Source: Deltaproteobacteria bacterium (GTDB lineage: Bacteria > Desulfobacterota > DSM-4660 > Desulfatiglandales > HGW-15). From it: a stretch of 10,289 bases of DNA. Under the pieces are notes generated by a model, which was not told where the DNA came from, ran no database searches, and saw only the letters and a list, made by a program, of their open reading frames with translations. The translations under genes and the position numbers were made by a program. Location of the stretch: contig JAIPEI010000093.1 in assembly GCA_021737245.1 (NCBI GenBank), positions 1 through 10,289 on the forward strand. Direction: 5' to 3'. Shown here in pieces: positions 1-7,124 of the stretch; positions within the stretch are counted from its first letter, which is position 1, and each line of letters begins with the position of its first letter.

Positions 1-2
1 GG

Positions 3-233
3 AGCAACCCGATGGACGCCGTGGCGATTCTGGACCTTTCCCGGGCGACCTTTCGCAAGATGGTGCAGAACCTGGTCTGGGCCACAGGTTACAACGCCTT
101 CGCGATTCCCCTGGCCGCCGGCGTCCTCTATGGATACGGAATTCTCCTGTCGCCGGCCATGGGCGCCGTATTGATGTCGCTCAGCACGGTGATTGTGGCT
201 GTCAATGCCCGATTTCTGAAAGTCACGAAATAA
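3..233 (+). CDS. P1B-type heavy-metal (CopB-like copper) transporting ATPase, C-terminal fragment
   Basis: This is the last 76 codons of a metal-pumping P-type ATPase; the gene runs off the left edge. The fragment begins just after the ATP-hinge region (SNPMDAVAILDLSRAT) and contains the final two membrane helices. The first carries the YN pair of helix 7 (WATGYNAFAIPLA). The second carries MSLSTVIVAVNA, which fits the MSxSTxxVAxNA signature of CopB-type (P1B-3) pumps rather than the MxxSS of CopA. Members of the family use ATP hydrolysis to export copper or related metals across the inner membrane. The phosphorylation site and N-terminal metal-binding region lie outside the window, so metal specificity rests on these two helices only. 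The family assignment is firm and the CopB subtype is likely. Confidence 0.9.
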   Translation, partial: SNPMDAVAILDLSRATFRKMVQNLVWATGYNAFAIPLAAGVLYGYGILLSPAMGAVLMSLSTVIVAVNARFLKVTK

Positions 234-256
234 CATGGCTGGAAATCAGACAGCGC

Positions 257-409
257 ATGAATAGGTACCTTCCATCTCGATTCGATGGCTCGTATGACCA
301 CAGTTGGAATCTCCAGAGTCTTTTCATTGCGGCCGCAACGACGGCGATCGTTATGAGGCACCGAAGAGCTGAAAAGCTTTTTGATACGTGGGTCAAGGAA
401 GGAGAATGA
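257..409 (+). CDS. Small ORF, 50 residues, unknown function
   Basis: This ORF starts 23 bases after the ATPase stop on the same strand and encodes a 50-residue protein beginning MNRYLPSRFDGSYDHSW. It has a short hydrophobic stretch (SLFIAAATTAIVM, residues 21-33) followed by a basic and then mixed-charge tail ending WVKEGE. The frame is also open upstream into the ATPase end, with no stop between, so the exact start is unsure. No strong Shine-Dalgarno is visible before 257. It fills an otherwise empty gap in a compact operon and has natural-looking amino-acid composition. I do not recognise a family. It could be a real small membrane-associated protein or a chance ORF. Confidence 0.4.
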   Translation: MNRYLPSRFDGSYDHSWNLQSLFIAAATTAIVMRHRRAEKLFDTWVKEGE

Positions 410-413
410 GGCA

Positions 414-515
414 ATGGAACTGATGGTTGAGTTCAAGAAGACGGGAAATCCCCTGGAGTGGGAGGATCGACTCGACAACATCCTGGAGCCCATCAATAGG
501 GGACCAATCCCATGA
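414..515 (+). CDS. Small ORF, 33 residues, translationally coupled to the CHRD gene
   Basis: This short ORF (MELMVEFKKTGNPLEWEDRL then DNILEPINR and a short end) begins four bases after the preceding ORF's stop. A purine-rich GGAAGGAG sequence lies about nine bases upstream of its ATG. Its TGA overlaps the ATG of the CHRD gene (ATGA at 512-515), an arrangement typical of translational coupling. The product is soluble, charged and without an export signal. No family is recognised. The ribosome-binding site and coupling argue that it is translated; its size and lack of a known family argue for caution. It may serve mainly as a leader that sets translation of the downstream gene. Confidence 0.4.
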   Translation: MELMVEFKKTGNPLEWEDRLDNILEPINRGPIP

Positions 516-994
516 GTTCAAAGAGGATTCTAACATTGCTGGGCTCTTCCATTGTCGTTTCATGCCTCCTCACGGGCTTGGTTTTGGCCGCCAACCACTC
601 CTATCATTGCACCGTGGGGATCGAGGGGAATGTCCTGGCCGAGGTGGAGATGCAGCTTTCGGAAGACGGCTCCGCCCTTCTCTACACGCTGGAGGTGTAC
701 CGGATCAGGGATATCACCATGGCCCACCTCCACCTTGGAAAACCCGGAGCCCTGGGCACGCCTGTGGTGTGGCTGTACCCTCCTTCTCCGCCGCCCAGAC
801 TCATACCCGGCCCTTTCGAAGGTGTGCTTGCCCGGGGAAAAATTACTGAAAACGAGCTCATCGGGCCCTTGCGGGGGAGGCCGCTTTCCTCGCTGATCGA
901 GGAAATACAAGCGGGAAATGTCTACGTCAACATCCATACGCGGGATCACGCCGGAGGCGATATTTGCGGACCCGTTGTCCTGGTGGATCAATGA
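512..994 (+). CDS. Exported CHRD-domain protein
   Basis: This is a 160-residue exported protein. Residues 1-27 form a signal peptide (KR, then a hydrophobic core, then LVLA) with likely cleavage before ANHSYHC. The rest is a single CHRD domain: an early beta-rich stretch with AEVEMQLSEDGSALLYTLEV, the AHLHLG motif (71-76), a glycine/proline-rich middle, and the closing NVYVNIHT (136-143) and GGDICGPV (148-155) motifs. CHRD domains, named from chordin, are secreted immunoglobulin-like beta domains of unclear biochemical role in bacteria. Cys33 and Cys152 could form a disulfide. The ATG at 512 has an AGGGG sequence nine bases upstream. The stop overlaps the likely cytochrome start (ATGA at 991-994), so co-expression with the electron conduit is expected. 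Why a CHRD protein sits in this operon is not known. Confidence 0.85.
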   Translation: MSSKRILTLLGSSIVVSCLLTGLVLAANHSYHCTVGIEGNVLAEVEMQLSEDGSALLYTLEVYRIRDITMAHLHLGKPGALGTPVVWLYPPSPPPRLIPGPFEGVLARGKITENELIGPLRGRPLSSLIEEIQAGNVYVNIHTRDHAGGDICGPVVLVDQ

Positions 995-1818
995 AGTTCA
1001 TCCGCCTCAAAACAAACCCCGGAGATCCCGGCGCTTACATAAGGAGCCTCGTGAGATCCATGCCTCCTTGGGCATTGCTTTTGTGTTCCGTCCTCCTGAT
1101 CGCCGTCGTCTCCTGTTCAGCTCCCTCCAGGCGGACCATCGCTCCGGCTGGGATGGTCAAGGGGGCCGAGCCTGTGGGCATGGAGACCTGCGCCGGATGC
1201 CATGAAGAAGAGGCCCGGGAATTCGAGAATTCGTCTCACGGACGGTACTTCATCCCGGGGGAAGAGGGAGAAGAAGTGATGGCGTGCGAGGCGTGCCACG
1301 GGCAGGGAAGCCTCCATCTGGAGGTAGGTGGAGGCGTAGGACAATACATCATCAACCCCTCCAGGAACCCGGAGCCCTGTTTGCAGTGCCATGCCCAGAC
1401 CCGGGTCGCCTTCAACCTGGAATACCATCATCCGGTGAGAGAGGAGCGGTTGACCTGCACGAACTGTCACGATCCACACGGGGACATCTATTTGGCCCGG
1501 GGAATGAGGATGGGGCGGGAGAACGCGGTCTGCATGCAGTGCCATAGGGAGCAGACCAGGCCCCGGGTCTTCGTCCATGAGGCCCTCAGGGAGGGTTGCA
1601 CCGTTTGCCACAGACCCCATGGTTCCATCAACGACAAGCTGCTGAAGGAGAACGACAACAATCTGTGCCTCAAATGCCATGCTCAGCTTTCCACGCCTGG
1701 AACGGTCCTGATCGGTGACTTTTCCCACACCACCCGTCTGGCCGAGGGATCCTGCTGGAGCGCCGGATGCCATACGGCGATCCACGGCTCGGACATCAAC
1801 CCCCATTTGAGGTATTGA
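991..1818 (+). CDS. Octahaem c-type cytochrome, DmsE/MtrA-like, probable lipoprotein
   Basis: This periplasm-side electron carrier has eight haem-binding motifs. Numbered from the ATG at 991 they are CAGCH 67, CEACH 99, CLQCH 130, CTNCH 156, CMQCH 181, CTVCH 203, CLKCH 226 and a stretched CWSAGCH at 255 (CX4CH). Spaced repeats such as YHHPVREERLTCTNCHDPHG and the end GCHTAIHGSDINPHLRY match the DmsE-family multihaem cytochromes, which usually carry ten haems. In that family the protein plugs an MtrB-type barrel and passes electrons through the outer membrane. A hydrophobic leader (26-41) ends in VVSC, a plausible lipobox with Cys42 lipidated. The start is uncertain. ATG 991 overlaps the CHRD stop. 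GTG 1051 and ATG 1060 would give a more normal leader and follow AAGGAG at 1041-1046. The barrel gene begins one base after the stop. Confidence 0.88.
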   Translation: MKFIRLKTNPGDPGAYIRSLVRSMPPWALLLCSVLLIAVVSCSAPSRRTIAPAGMVKGAEPVGMETCAGCHEEEAREFENSSHGRYFIPGEEGEEVMACEACHGQGSLHLEVGGGVGQYIINPSRNPEPCLQCHAQTRVAFNLEYHHPVREERLTCTNCHDPHGDIYLARGMRMGRENAVCMQCHREQTRPRVFVHEALREGCTVCHRPHGSINDKLLKENDNNLCLKCHAQLSTPGTVLIGDFSHTTRLAEGSCWSAGCHTAIHGSDINPHLRY

Positions 1819-1819
1819 G

Positions 1820-3829
1820 ATGAACTCCAGGGTCGCACAGGCCGTCATCCTTTGTTTTCAAGCCTGGATATTCATCGTTGGTCCCGCCCTTGCTCAAGAG
1901 AATCAAGAGGACCCTTCCCTGAAACTGGAGCCGGCCCCGGTGCTGGAGTACCGGACGGTGGACGGGGATGAAGACAAGTTCCGGGAAGACTGGTGGATGC
2001 GGGAAGGCTGGGCCGGAGGCCTGGAGCGCTTTTCCCTGGAGAAGAGAACCCGGGGGGACTGGCTCTTTCAGATGGGCGGGCGGGTGATCGTTCCGGAAGA
2101 GGATTATGAGTTCAATCTCGAGTTCGGGAAAGAAGACGTGGGCTTCCTTCGCACCCGGTATAGCGAGTATCGCAAGTATTTCGACGACACAGGCGGATTT
2201 TTCCCGTCTTTCTCCCCCACCTCCTTCGATTTGGACAGAGACCTTCACCTGGACATCGGGGACTTTATCCTGGAGGCCGGAATGACCCTCCCGGACCTGC
2301 CCAGGGTGGTTGTGGGCTACGAACATAGGTTCAAGGAAGGAGAGAAATCCCTGTTGGAGTGGGGCGGCGTGACAGGGGGCGCGTTTACCCGCCATATCTT
2401 TCCATCGTTCAAGGAGATGGATGAAGAGTTGGACATCGTCCGTGTAGAGGTGTCCCACTCGGTGAGCAGGGTGAACATGTACGACCGGCTGCACTATGAA
2501 AAATTCCAGTCGGAGACACGGAGGTTCGAAGAAACGCAAGACCTGGGCTCCGGGGCCTCAGAGGGCGTGGAGGTTGCCGAGAGCTACGAGCATGACGCCC
2601 TGGTCAACACCCTGCACCTGGAAAGCCAACTCACGGAAACCGTCTACCTATCCCTGGGCTGGCTCCTGAACGACCTGGAAGGGGAAGGCAGCTTCGACAT
2701 GATGACCGTACCTTTCGGCCCCGAGCCTTTTGACAAGAACTGGCAGGCCGACTCCATCGTGCTGGATCAGGAAAGCCACGTGCTGAATCTGAATGCGAGG
2801 GCCGGTCCTTACAGAAACGTAAGCGTCCATGGCGGGATTCAGGCGGACTTCACGGAAACCGAGGGGGAGACCAGGGCTGTGCTCACGGAGACCCTTCCCG
2901 GGGTCGGGCCGGCTTCCCCCGAGGCGCGGATCATCAGCAGCACGGATCAGGACGGACTCGAGGAAACCCTGGGCCTGCGGTACTCGGGGATTCCCAATAC
3001 GTCCCTGTTTGCCGAAGGTCGGTGGACCCAGAAGGGTATCGACCTTCTTGAAAGGGAGAAGGAGGATGCCGTCGTCGCCTTTGAACGCCTCACGGACACG
3101 GAGGTGGACCGAAGCCGGTACACCTTAGGCTTCAGCACGTCGCCGGTCCGCCGCCTGACCTTTTCGGGGCACTACCGGCGGGGGACCCGCGAGAGCGATT
3201 ACAACCACATCCTGGATACCGAACCCGGCTATTCGGCCTTTATCAACGCGCAGGAGCTCAGGACAACCGAGATCGACGCCAAAGCGACCGCCAGGGTGAC
3301 CTCGGCCGTTAAGGCATCCTTTCAATATCAGTTTGTTTCGACCGAGATCGATACCTTTTTCCAGACCGACCCGCCCGCCGCCGTGGAATCAGGCGATTAC
3401 ACGGCCGACGTCTACTCCCTCAGCGTCACGGCAACGCCCCTGGCAAGGTTGTATCTGACGGGTCTCTTCTCTTACCGGGACATTGAATCGGAAAGCTTCG
3501 ACAATGGTGTCCCCGCCCTCGGCGCCTATGAAGCCGACGTCTACACCTTCATCGGCACCGCAGGCTGGGCCGTTGGAGAAAAGACCGACCTCAAGCTCCA
3601 GTACCTCTACAACCGATCCGATCACTTCACCGGTAATCCCGAGGACGGCCTGGTCCTGGGAAGGGACAACGTGAGGCACGGGCTCTCCCTGGACTGCTCC
3701 CGGCGGTTGACGGAAAAGATGAAGGCTCGGTTCCGGTACGGCTTCTTCAAGAATGATGAGAGGGGCGGCGGTACGGCGGAAGACTACGAGGCCCACCTCA
3801 TGGTCATAGGGCTGGAATACAACTTTTGA
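1820..3829 (+). CDS. MtrB/PioB-like outer-membrane beta-barrel (decahaem-associated porin)
   Basis: This 669-residue protein is probably the outer-membrane sheath of the porin-cytochrome conduit. A signal peptide covers residues 1-25 (cleavage after GPALA, before QENQE). The remainder is a long run of alternating polar/hydrophobic strands rich in Tyr, Phe, Arg and acidic residues, with charged loops, and ends in GLEYNF, the terminal aromatic typical of proteins inserted by the Bam machinery. Length is close to Shewanella MtrB (about 700 residues). Family membership is inferred from barrel character and size and from lying directly after a DmsE-type cytochrome. The mature protein has only one cysteine (in SLDCSRR, near residue 641), so the N-terminal CXXC of Shewanella MtrB is absent. 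The ATG at 1820 has GAGG seven bases upstream and one base separates it from the cytochrome stop. An OmbB-like porin from Geobacter-type conduits is an alternative. Confidence 0.72.
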   Translation: MNSRVAQAVILCFQAWIFIVGPALAQENQEDPSLKLEPAPVLEYRTVDGDEDKFREDWWMREGWAGGLERFSLEKRTRGDWLFQMGGRVIVPEEDYEFNLEFGKEDVGFLRTRYSEYRKYFDDTGGFFPSFSPTSFDLDRDLHLDIGDFILEAGMTLPDLPRVVVGYEHRFKEGEKSLLEWGGVTGGAFTRHIFPSFKEMDEELDIVRVEVSHSVSRVNMYDRLHYEKFQSETRRFEETQDLGSGASEGVEVAESYEHDALVNTLHLESQLTETVYLSLGWLLNDLEGEGSFDMMTVPFGPEPFDKNWQADSIVLDQESHVLNLNARAGPYRNVSVHGGIQADFTETEGETRAVLTETLPGVGPASPEARIISSTDQDGLEETLGLRYSGIPNTSLFAEGRWTQKGIDLLEREKEDAVVAFERLTDTEVDRSRYTLGFSTSPVRRLTFSGHYRRGTRESDYNHILDTEPGYSAFINAQELRTTEIDAKATARVTSAVKASFQYQFVSTEIDTFFQTDPPAAVESGDYTADVYSLSVTATPLARLYLTGLFSYRDIESESFDNGVPALGAYEADVYTFIGTAGWAVGEKTDLKLQYLYNRSDHFTGNPEDGLVLGRDNVRHGLSLDCSRRLTEKMKARFRYGFFKNDERGGGTAEDYEAHLMVIGLEYNF

Positions 3830-3875
3830 GGACCGAAATCCGAGAACCTTTTCACTTCTTACATCATGTTTTATG

Positions 3876-3882
3876 AAAGGAG
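3876..3882 (+). promoter_or_regulatory. Ribosome-binding site for the 124-residue exported protein
   Basis: AAAGGAG lies seven bases before the ATG at 3890. This favours 3890 over the upstream in-frame ATG at 3866, which lies before the site and would add eight charged residues ahead of the signal peptide. Confidence 0.75.
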
Positions 3883-3889
3883 AAAAGTT

Positions 3890-4264
3890 ATGCAGAAAGC
3901 ATCAGGCATGATCCTTGCGATTATTATAATGGTTTTTTTCTGTGTTCCCTTTGTATATGCAGAATCAGATAAGCTGGAACAATGCGAAAAAATCATCAAC
4001 CAAATGCTATACTACAATGAACATATTGATCATAAAATCAAAGCTGCCGAATTGGATGCAGAACAAAAGTACAGCGATTATGAGGATATCCGGTGCCTGG
4101 CAAGGCACGGGGAGGTCGAAGCAGCCTTCTACTGGGATAATCGCAGCCGTCTCATCAAGGAAATGCTTCAACAAGACCTGAAGCCGGAAGACCACAAGGT
4201 CCACTTGTACCTGATCCAGGCATTTCACAAAGCCCATCCGGAAGCACAGGATATGTGCAAGTAA
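3890..4264 (+). CDS. Small exported three-cysteine protein, unknown function
   Basis: This is a 124-residue protein with a clear signal peptide (MQKASG, a strongly hydrophobic core, cleavage after VYA at residue 24). The mature part is charged and probably mostly helical. It has cysteines at 32, 69 and 123, but no CXXCH, so it is not a cytochrome. Tyr, His, Glu and Lys are abundant. I recognise no family. Codons are visibly AT-richer than in the genes on either side (for example runs such as ATTATTATAATGGTTTTTTTC), which may point to recent acquisition or different selection. It lies 60 bases after the barrel gene on the same strand and could be a distal operon member or have its own promoter; no convincing promoter is visible. 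It converges with the TPR gene on the other strand. Confidence 0.7.
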   Translation: MQKASGMILAIIIMVFFCVPFVYAESDKLEQCEKIINQMLYYNEHIDHKIKAAELDAEQKYSDYEDIRCLARHGEVEAAFYWDNRSRLIKEMLQQDLKPEDHKVHLYLIQAFHKAHPEAQDMCK

Positions 4265-4271
4265 GAGGCTG

Positions 4272-4320
4272 GAGCGGGAAGGGGGCTTCCGGAGGCGATT
4301 CCGCGGGTCCCTTCCGGCTC
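4272..4320. terminator. Bidirectional hairpin terminator between convergent genes
   Basis: GAGCGGGAAGGG (4272-4283) and CCCTTCCGGCTC (4309-4320) are inverted repeats that pair over 12 positions with one mismatch. The 25-base GC-rich interval between them can partly fold itself. The hairpin sits between the plus-strand gene ending at 4264 and the minus-strand TPR gene, whose stop codon (4319-4321) it overlaps by two bases. No long T-run follows on either strand, so termination strength is uncertain. Confidence 0.55.
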
Positions 4321-6625
4321 ATTTCACAAAGCGGCGCGCGTCCTTGGACCAGGGGAAATCGGGATCGAGCTCCAGGGCCTTGGCCATGTATTCCCTGGCC
4401 TTTTCATACTCCTGTACTTTGTAGTAGGCTTTCCCAAGGTGATAGTTCACAACGGCATTGTCCGGATTCCTGATGAGGCTGTCCTGAAACTCCGCAATGG
4501 CGTTCTGATAGCTCTCCTTAAGATAGTACACCCAGCCCAGGGTGTCCATCACGTTGGGGTCCTCGGGCAGCTGCTTCTTGGCGAGCCTGGCGAGCTCCAA
4601 GGCCTCGTCGAGCTTGACTTCCCGGTTGGCCAGGATCCAGGCGAGATTGTTGGCCGCCGGGGCGAAATCCGATCGCACTTCCAAGGCCTTTCGGTAAAAC
4701 TCCTCCGCTGTCGCTGCGTCCTGCCGACTTTCGTAGATCGCACCCAGGGCCATGTGGGCGGGCAGGAAATCCGGCCTCTTTTCCAGCACGGACTCGTAGT
4801 GTGAGATCACTTCCTCCAGCTTCCCTTCCCGGGCCGCGACCCGGGCCAGTGCCATATAGGCGGGAATGAGGCTGGGATTCTTGCTCGCGGCGTCCTGGAA
4901 CCGCTCCTTCGCGGAGGTCAGATCCCCGCGTGCCGCCAGCACGCGTCCCTGAAGGTAGGTTGCCAGCGCGATCAGGACTTGGTTTCCACCTGCTCGCTCC
5001 ACCGTCCGTTCACAGAGGGCGATGGCTTCGTCGAACCGTTCTTCGTCGACGTCCAGGGACACGAGCGTCTCGAGAGCCTGCGAGTGAGACGGATCGAAGG
5101 CCAGGGCCTTTTCGAAGCTTTCGCGGGCGGTCTCCCGATCATTCTTCAGGAGGTGCACCATGCCGAGCTTGACGTGGGCGGGGGCAAACCGGGGATTCAC
5201 GTCGAGCACGGCGTTGTATGAGGCGGCGGCTCCGTCCAGGTCGCCTTCGAGGACCCGGAGGCTCCCTTGGAGCATCAGTGACCGGGGATGCCCCGGAGCA
5301 ATCTCCAGAGCCGCCATGATCTGCTCGCGCGCAAGGGGAACATCCCTTTTCTGCAGGTAGAACCGACCGAGCATGAACCGCGCTTCCAGGTGCCCCGGCT
5401 GAAGCTCAACGGCCTTTCGCACGTCCTGCTCCGCCATCTCCTGTCTTCCCTGGATCGCCATGCACCGGCCGCGGTAAAAGTAGGCCGGAGCGTGATTCGG
5501 GCTCTCCTTGATCAAGCGGTTGAACCGGTCGATCGCCTCCTCGAAGCGTCCGTTTTGCATATCGATCCTGGCTTTCAGGAAGGAGGCTCCGAGGTGTCCC
5601 GGATCTTTTTCGAAAACGAGATCGAGTGCGGTCTCCGCCTCCTGGACCCGATCGAAATCGAAATGCAGCTTGGCCACGGCTGCGAGGATGTCCTTGTCCT
5701 GCCCCTCCCGAATGGCGAGGGCCTGGTCCAGGGCCTTCAGGGCCGGCTCATAGGCTTTCCTTCGCGCATAGAATGCCCCGAGGTTCATCCAGGGGCCCAC
5801 GGCGTCTTCCGGTGCCTCCTCGGTGGCCTCCCGGTAGGCGGCTTCCGCCTTTTCGGGCTCTTTGCGGGACTCGTGGAACCGCCCCAACAGGACAAGGCTT
5901 CGGTGCCTGGGGGGAACGACCTCAACCATCTCCTGGAGCTGCTTTTCGGCTTGCTCCCACTCCCCGCGTTTTCCGTGCACCTCGGAGAGCCCCACGTATG
6001 CCATACCCGAGCCCGCTTGCAGGGAAAGGGCTCTCCGGTAGGCGGATTCGGCCTCATCCAGACGATTCTGCTCCAGCAGGAGCCGGCCCAGTGTGAGGTG
6101 TGTTTTCACGTGATCCGGCTCCAGAGAGGTCGAGGACTGGAGGGTTTCGATGGCTTGATCCATCTCCCCTTTCTGAAGGTGTATGGCTGCTATGAGTCTC
6201 ACGGCCTCGGCGTTCCCAGGCGACTTCTCCAGCACGAGCCGGGCCTTATCCCGGGCCTCCTCGGGTTTTCGTGCGAGCAGGAAGATTCGCCCCAGACTGA
6301 GCTGGGCCTCCAGGTTGTCAGGATTTATGGAAACGGCCCGGGAAAAGGCCTGGTACGCCTCGGCGCCCTTGCGCAGGCCCATGTATACCTCCCCCAGCTC
6401 TTCGTAGGCCGCGTCGTCCTCGGGGTCGATCTGCACCAAGTTACGCAGCTCGATCACCGCGCTCTTGAGCTCGCCGCTTTCAATGAACTCACGGGCCCGA
6501 TCCCGGTGCTCCGATTTCTTCGACTGATACCCCGCCAGGACGGGGGAGACGGCCCCCAGGCAAATCGCCGCACCCGCCGTCAGCATCGTGAGCCTCCACC
6601 TTCCGCGCCATCGTCCTGCCACCAT
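4319..6625 (-). CDS. Exported TPR-repeat protein, PrsT-like (PEP-CTERM-associated)
   Basis: This is a 768-residue protein made almost wholly of tetratricopeptide repeats, about twenty in tandem. The canonical spacing shows in segments such as AYEELGEVYMGLRKGAEAYQ and NYHLGKAYYKVQEYEKAREY, the latter near the C-terminus. Such arrays form superhelical protein-binding scaffolds. The opening after the leader (REFIESGELKSAVIELRNLV) resembles PrsT, the TPR lipoprotein that accompanies exosortase/PEP-CTERM systems and is near 900 residues. Here the leader (1-31, ending SPVLA) has no good lipobox, so the protein is probably periplasmic or anchored by an uncleaved leader. I chose the ATG at 6625 because GGGAGGG lies five bases upstream; an in-frame ATG at 6667 adds 14 residues ahead of the leader and lacks such a site. 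Nearby PEP-CTERM signals support the association, but the specific role is inferred. Confidence 0.82.
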   Translation of the reverse strand: MVAGRWRGRWRLTMLTAGAAICLGAVSPVLAGYQSKKSEHRDRAREFIESGELKSAVIELRNLVQIDPEDDAAYEELGEVYMGLRKGAEAYQAFSRAVSINPDNLEAQLSLGRIFLLARKPEEARDKARLVLEKSPGNAEAVRLIAAIHLQKGEMDQAIETLQSSTSLEPDHVKTHLTLGRLLLEQNRLDEAESAYRRALSLQAGSGMAYVGLSEVHGKRGEWEQAEKQLQEMVEVVPPRHRSLVLLGRFHESRKEPEKAEAAYREATEEAPEDAVGPWMNLGAFYARRKAYEPALKALDQALAIREGQDKDILAAVAKLHFDFDRVQEAETALDLVFEKDPGHLGASFLKARIDMQNGRFEEAIDRFNRLIKESPNHAPAYFYRGRCMAIQGRQEMAEQDVRKAVELQPGHLEARFMLGRFYLQKRDVPLAREQIMAALEIAPGHPRSLMLQGSLRVLEGDLDGAAASYNAVLDVNPRFAPAHVKLGMVHLLKNDRETARESFEKALAFDPSHSQALETLVSLDVDEERFDEAIALCERTVERAGGNQVLIALATYLQGRVLAARGDLTSAKERFQDAASKNPSLIPAYMALARVAAREGKLEEVISHYESVLEKRPDFLPAHMALGAIYESRQDAATAEEFYRKALEVRSDFAPAANNLAWILANREVKLDEALELARLAKKQLPEDPNVMDTLGWVYYLKESYQNAIAEFQDSLIRNPDNAVVNYHLGKAYYKVQEYEKAREYMAKALELDPDFPWSKDARRFVK

Positions 6626-6630
6626 GTCGA

Positions 6631-6637
6631 CCCTCCC
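6631..6637 (-). promoter_or_regulatory. Ribosome-binding site deciding the start of the 768-residue TPR protein
   Basis: On the minus strand GGGAGGG ends five bases before the ATG at 6625. This decides for the internal ATG, which starts directly at the signal peptide, against the upstream in-frame ATG at 6667. Confidence 0.7.
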
Positions 6638-6781
6638 TGAGCGGGGACAACCCCCGGGTAAGGCCATGGCTTTACAAGATTCATACCGAACACTCCCGGC
6701 TGCATTGCTTTGCCGTTATATCCAGGAATTACCTTGCGTTACGAGGCCAAACGAGCTCAACAAGACAGGGGGGGGCCTCAG

Positions 6782-7066
6782 ATGCCTGTTAAAGTGAAGA
6801 TCCGTGCCGGCAACAGGAACGGATGCGTGTAAACAGCTTCTATTTGATGGCATGTAACCACACGGGCTTCTACGCTGGTATGACGTTCAATCCGCGTTTA
6901 TTCCCGGAAACGACATGGGAATAGCCTTCGTGCGGACATTCGAGTTCCTCGGACCCTCGGACGAGCCACCCCCGATCCTGAACCCACCACAGTGGTGCTC
7001 CTGGGTGCCGGTTTGATCGGTCTGGCCGGCCTGGGGCGCAGGCGGCTCGTTCGCAGGGAGAGATGA
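6782..7066 (+). pseudogene. Decayed PEP-CTERM substrate gene (frameshifted relic)
   Basis: Plus-strand codons from about 6974 to the TGA at 7064-7066 read DPEPTTVVLLGAGLIGLAG followed by LGRRRLVRRER. This is a textbook PEP-CTERM sorting signal: a PEP motif, a hydrophobic helix and an arginine cluster. That frame has no start codon after its upstream stop at 6881. Protein-like sequence continues upstream in other frames: frame of 6882 (YDVQSAFIPGNDMGIAF, then FLGPSDEPPP), frame of 6823 (NSFYLMACNHTGFYAG), and from the ATG at 6782 (MPVKVKIRAGNRNGCV). Each junction is a shift of the same sense and a single missing base would repair it; the C5 run at 6969-6973 is the clearest spot, giving DEPPPDPEPTT. 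The tail is firmly identified. The upstream extent and the number of shifts are inferred. Sequencing error in homopolymers is the main alternative to true decay. Confidence 0.6.
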
Positions 7067-7097
7067 TCGATCCTCGTGGCCGGTTTCTGCGGATTGC

Positions 7098-7124
7098 GGG
7101 CGGGATCTCTTGAAGACCTCGCCC
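7098..7124. terminator. Hairpin between PEP-CTERM relic and TPR gene end
   Basis: GGGCGGGATCT (7098-7108) can pair with AGACCTCGCCC (7114-7124) around a five-base loop, with one G-T pair and one mismatch. It lies 31 bases after the PEP-CTERM relic stop on the plus strand and 84 bases beyond the TPR stop on the minus strand, so it could end transcription from either side. No T-rich tail is present on either strand, which lowers confidence. Confidence 0.35.

Noticed and set aside
1117..1848. 243-codon minus-strand ORF across the cytochrome gene
   Set aside because: The plus strand carries eight haem motifs in one frame; the minus reading has no family features.
3847..3890. CTTTTC/GAAAAG inverted repeat around the ribosome-binding site of the 124-residue gene
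   Set aside because: It is only six weak base pairs with a long loop, so it is not credible as a regulatory hairpin.
5288..6640. 450-codon plus-strand ORF opposite the 768-residue TPR gene
   Set aside because: It is an antisense reading of strong TPR coding sequence; it has no recognisable domain and no ribosome-binding site, and the minus-strand protein explains the region fully.
6680..6743. Possible sigma-70 promoter for the minus-strand TPR gene (TATAAC or TATGAA as -10)
   Set aside because: TATAAC at 6720-6715 has no acceptable -35 at 16-18 bases, and TATGAA at 6685-6680 is a poor match as well.
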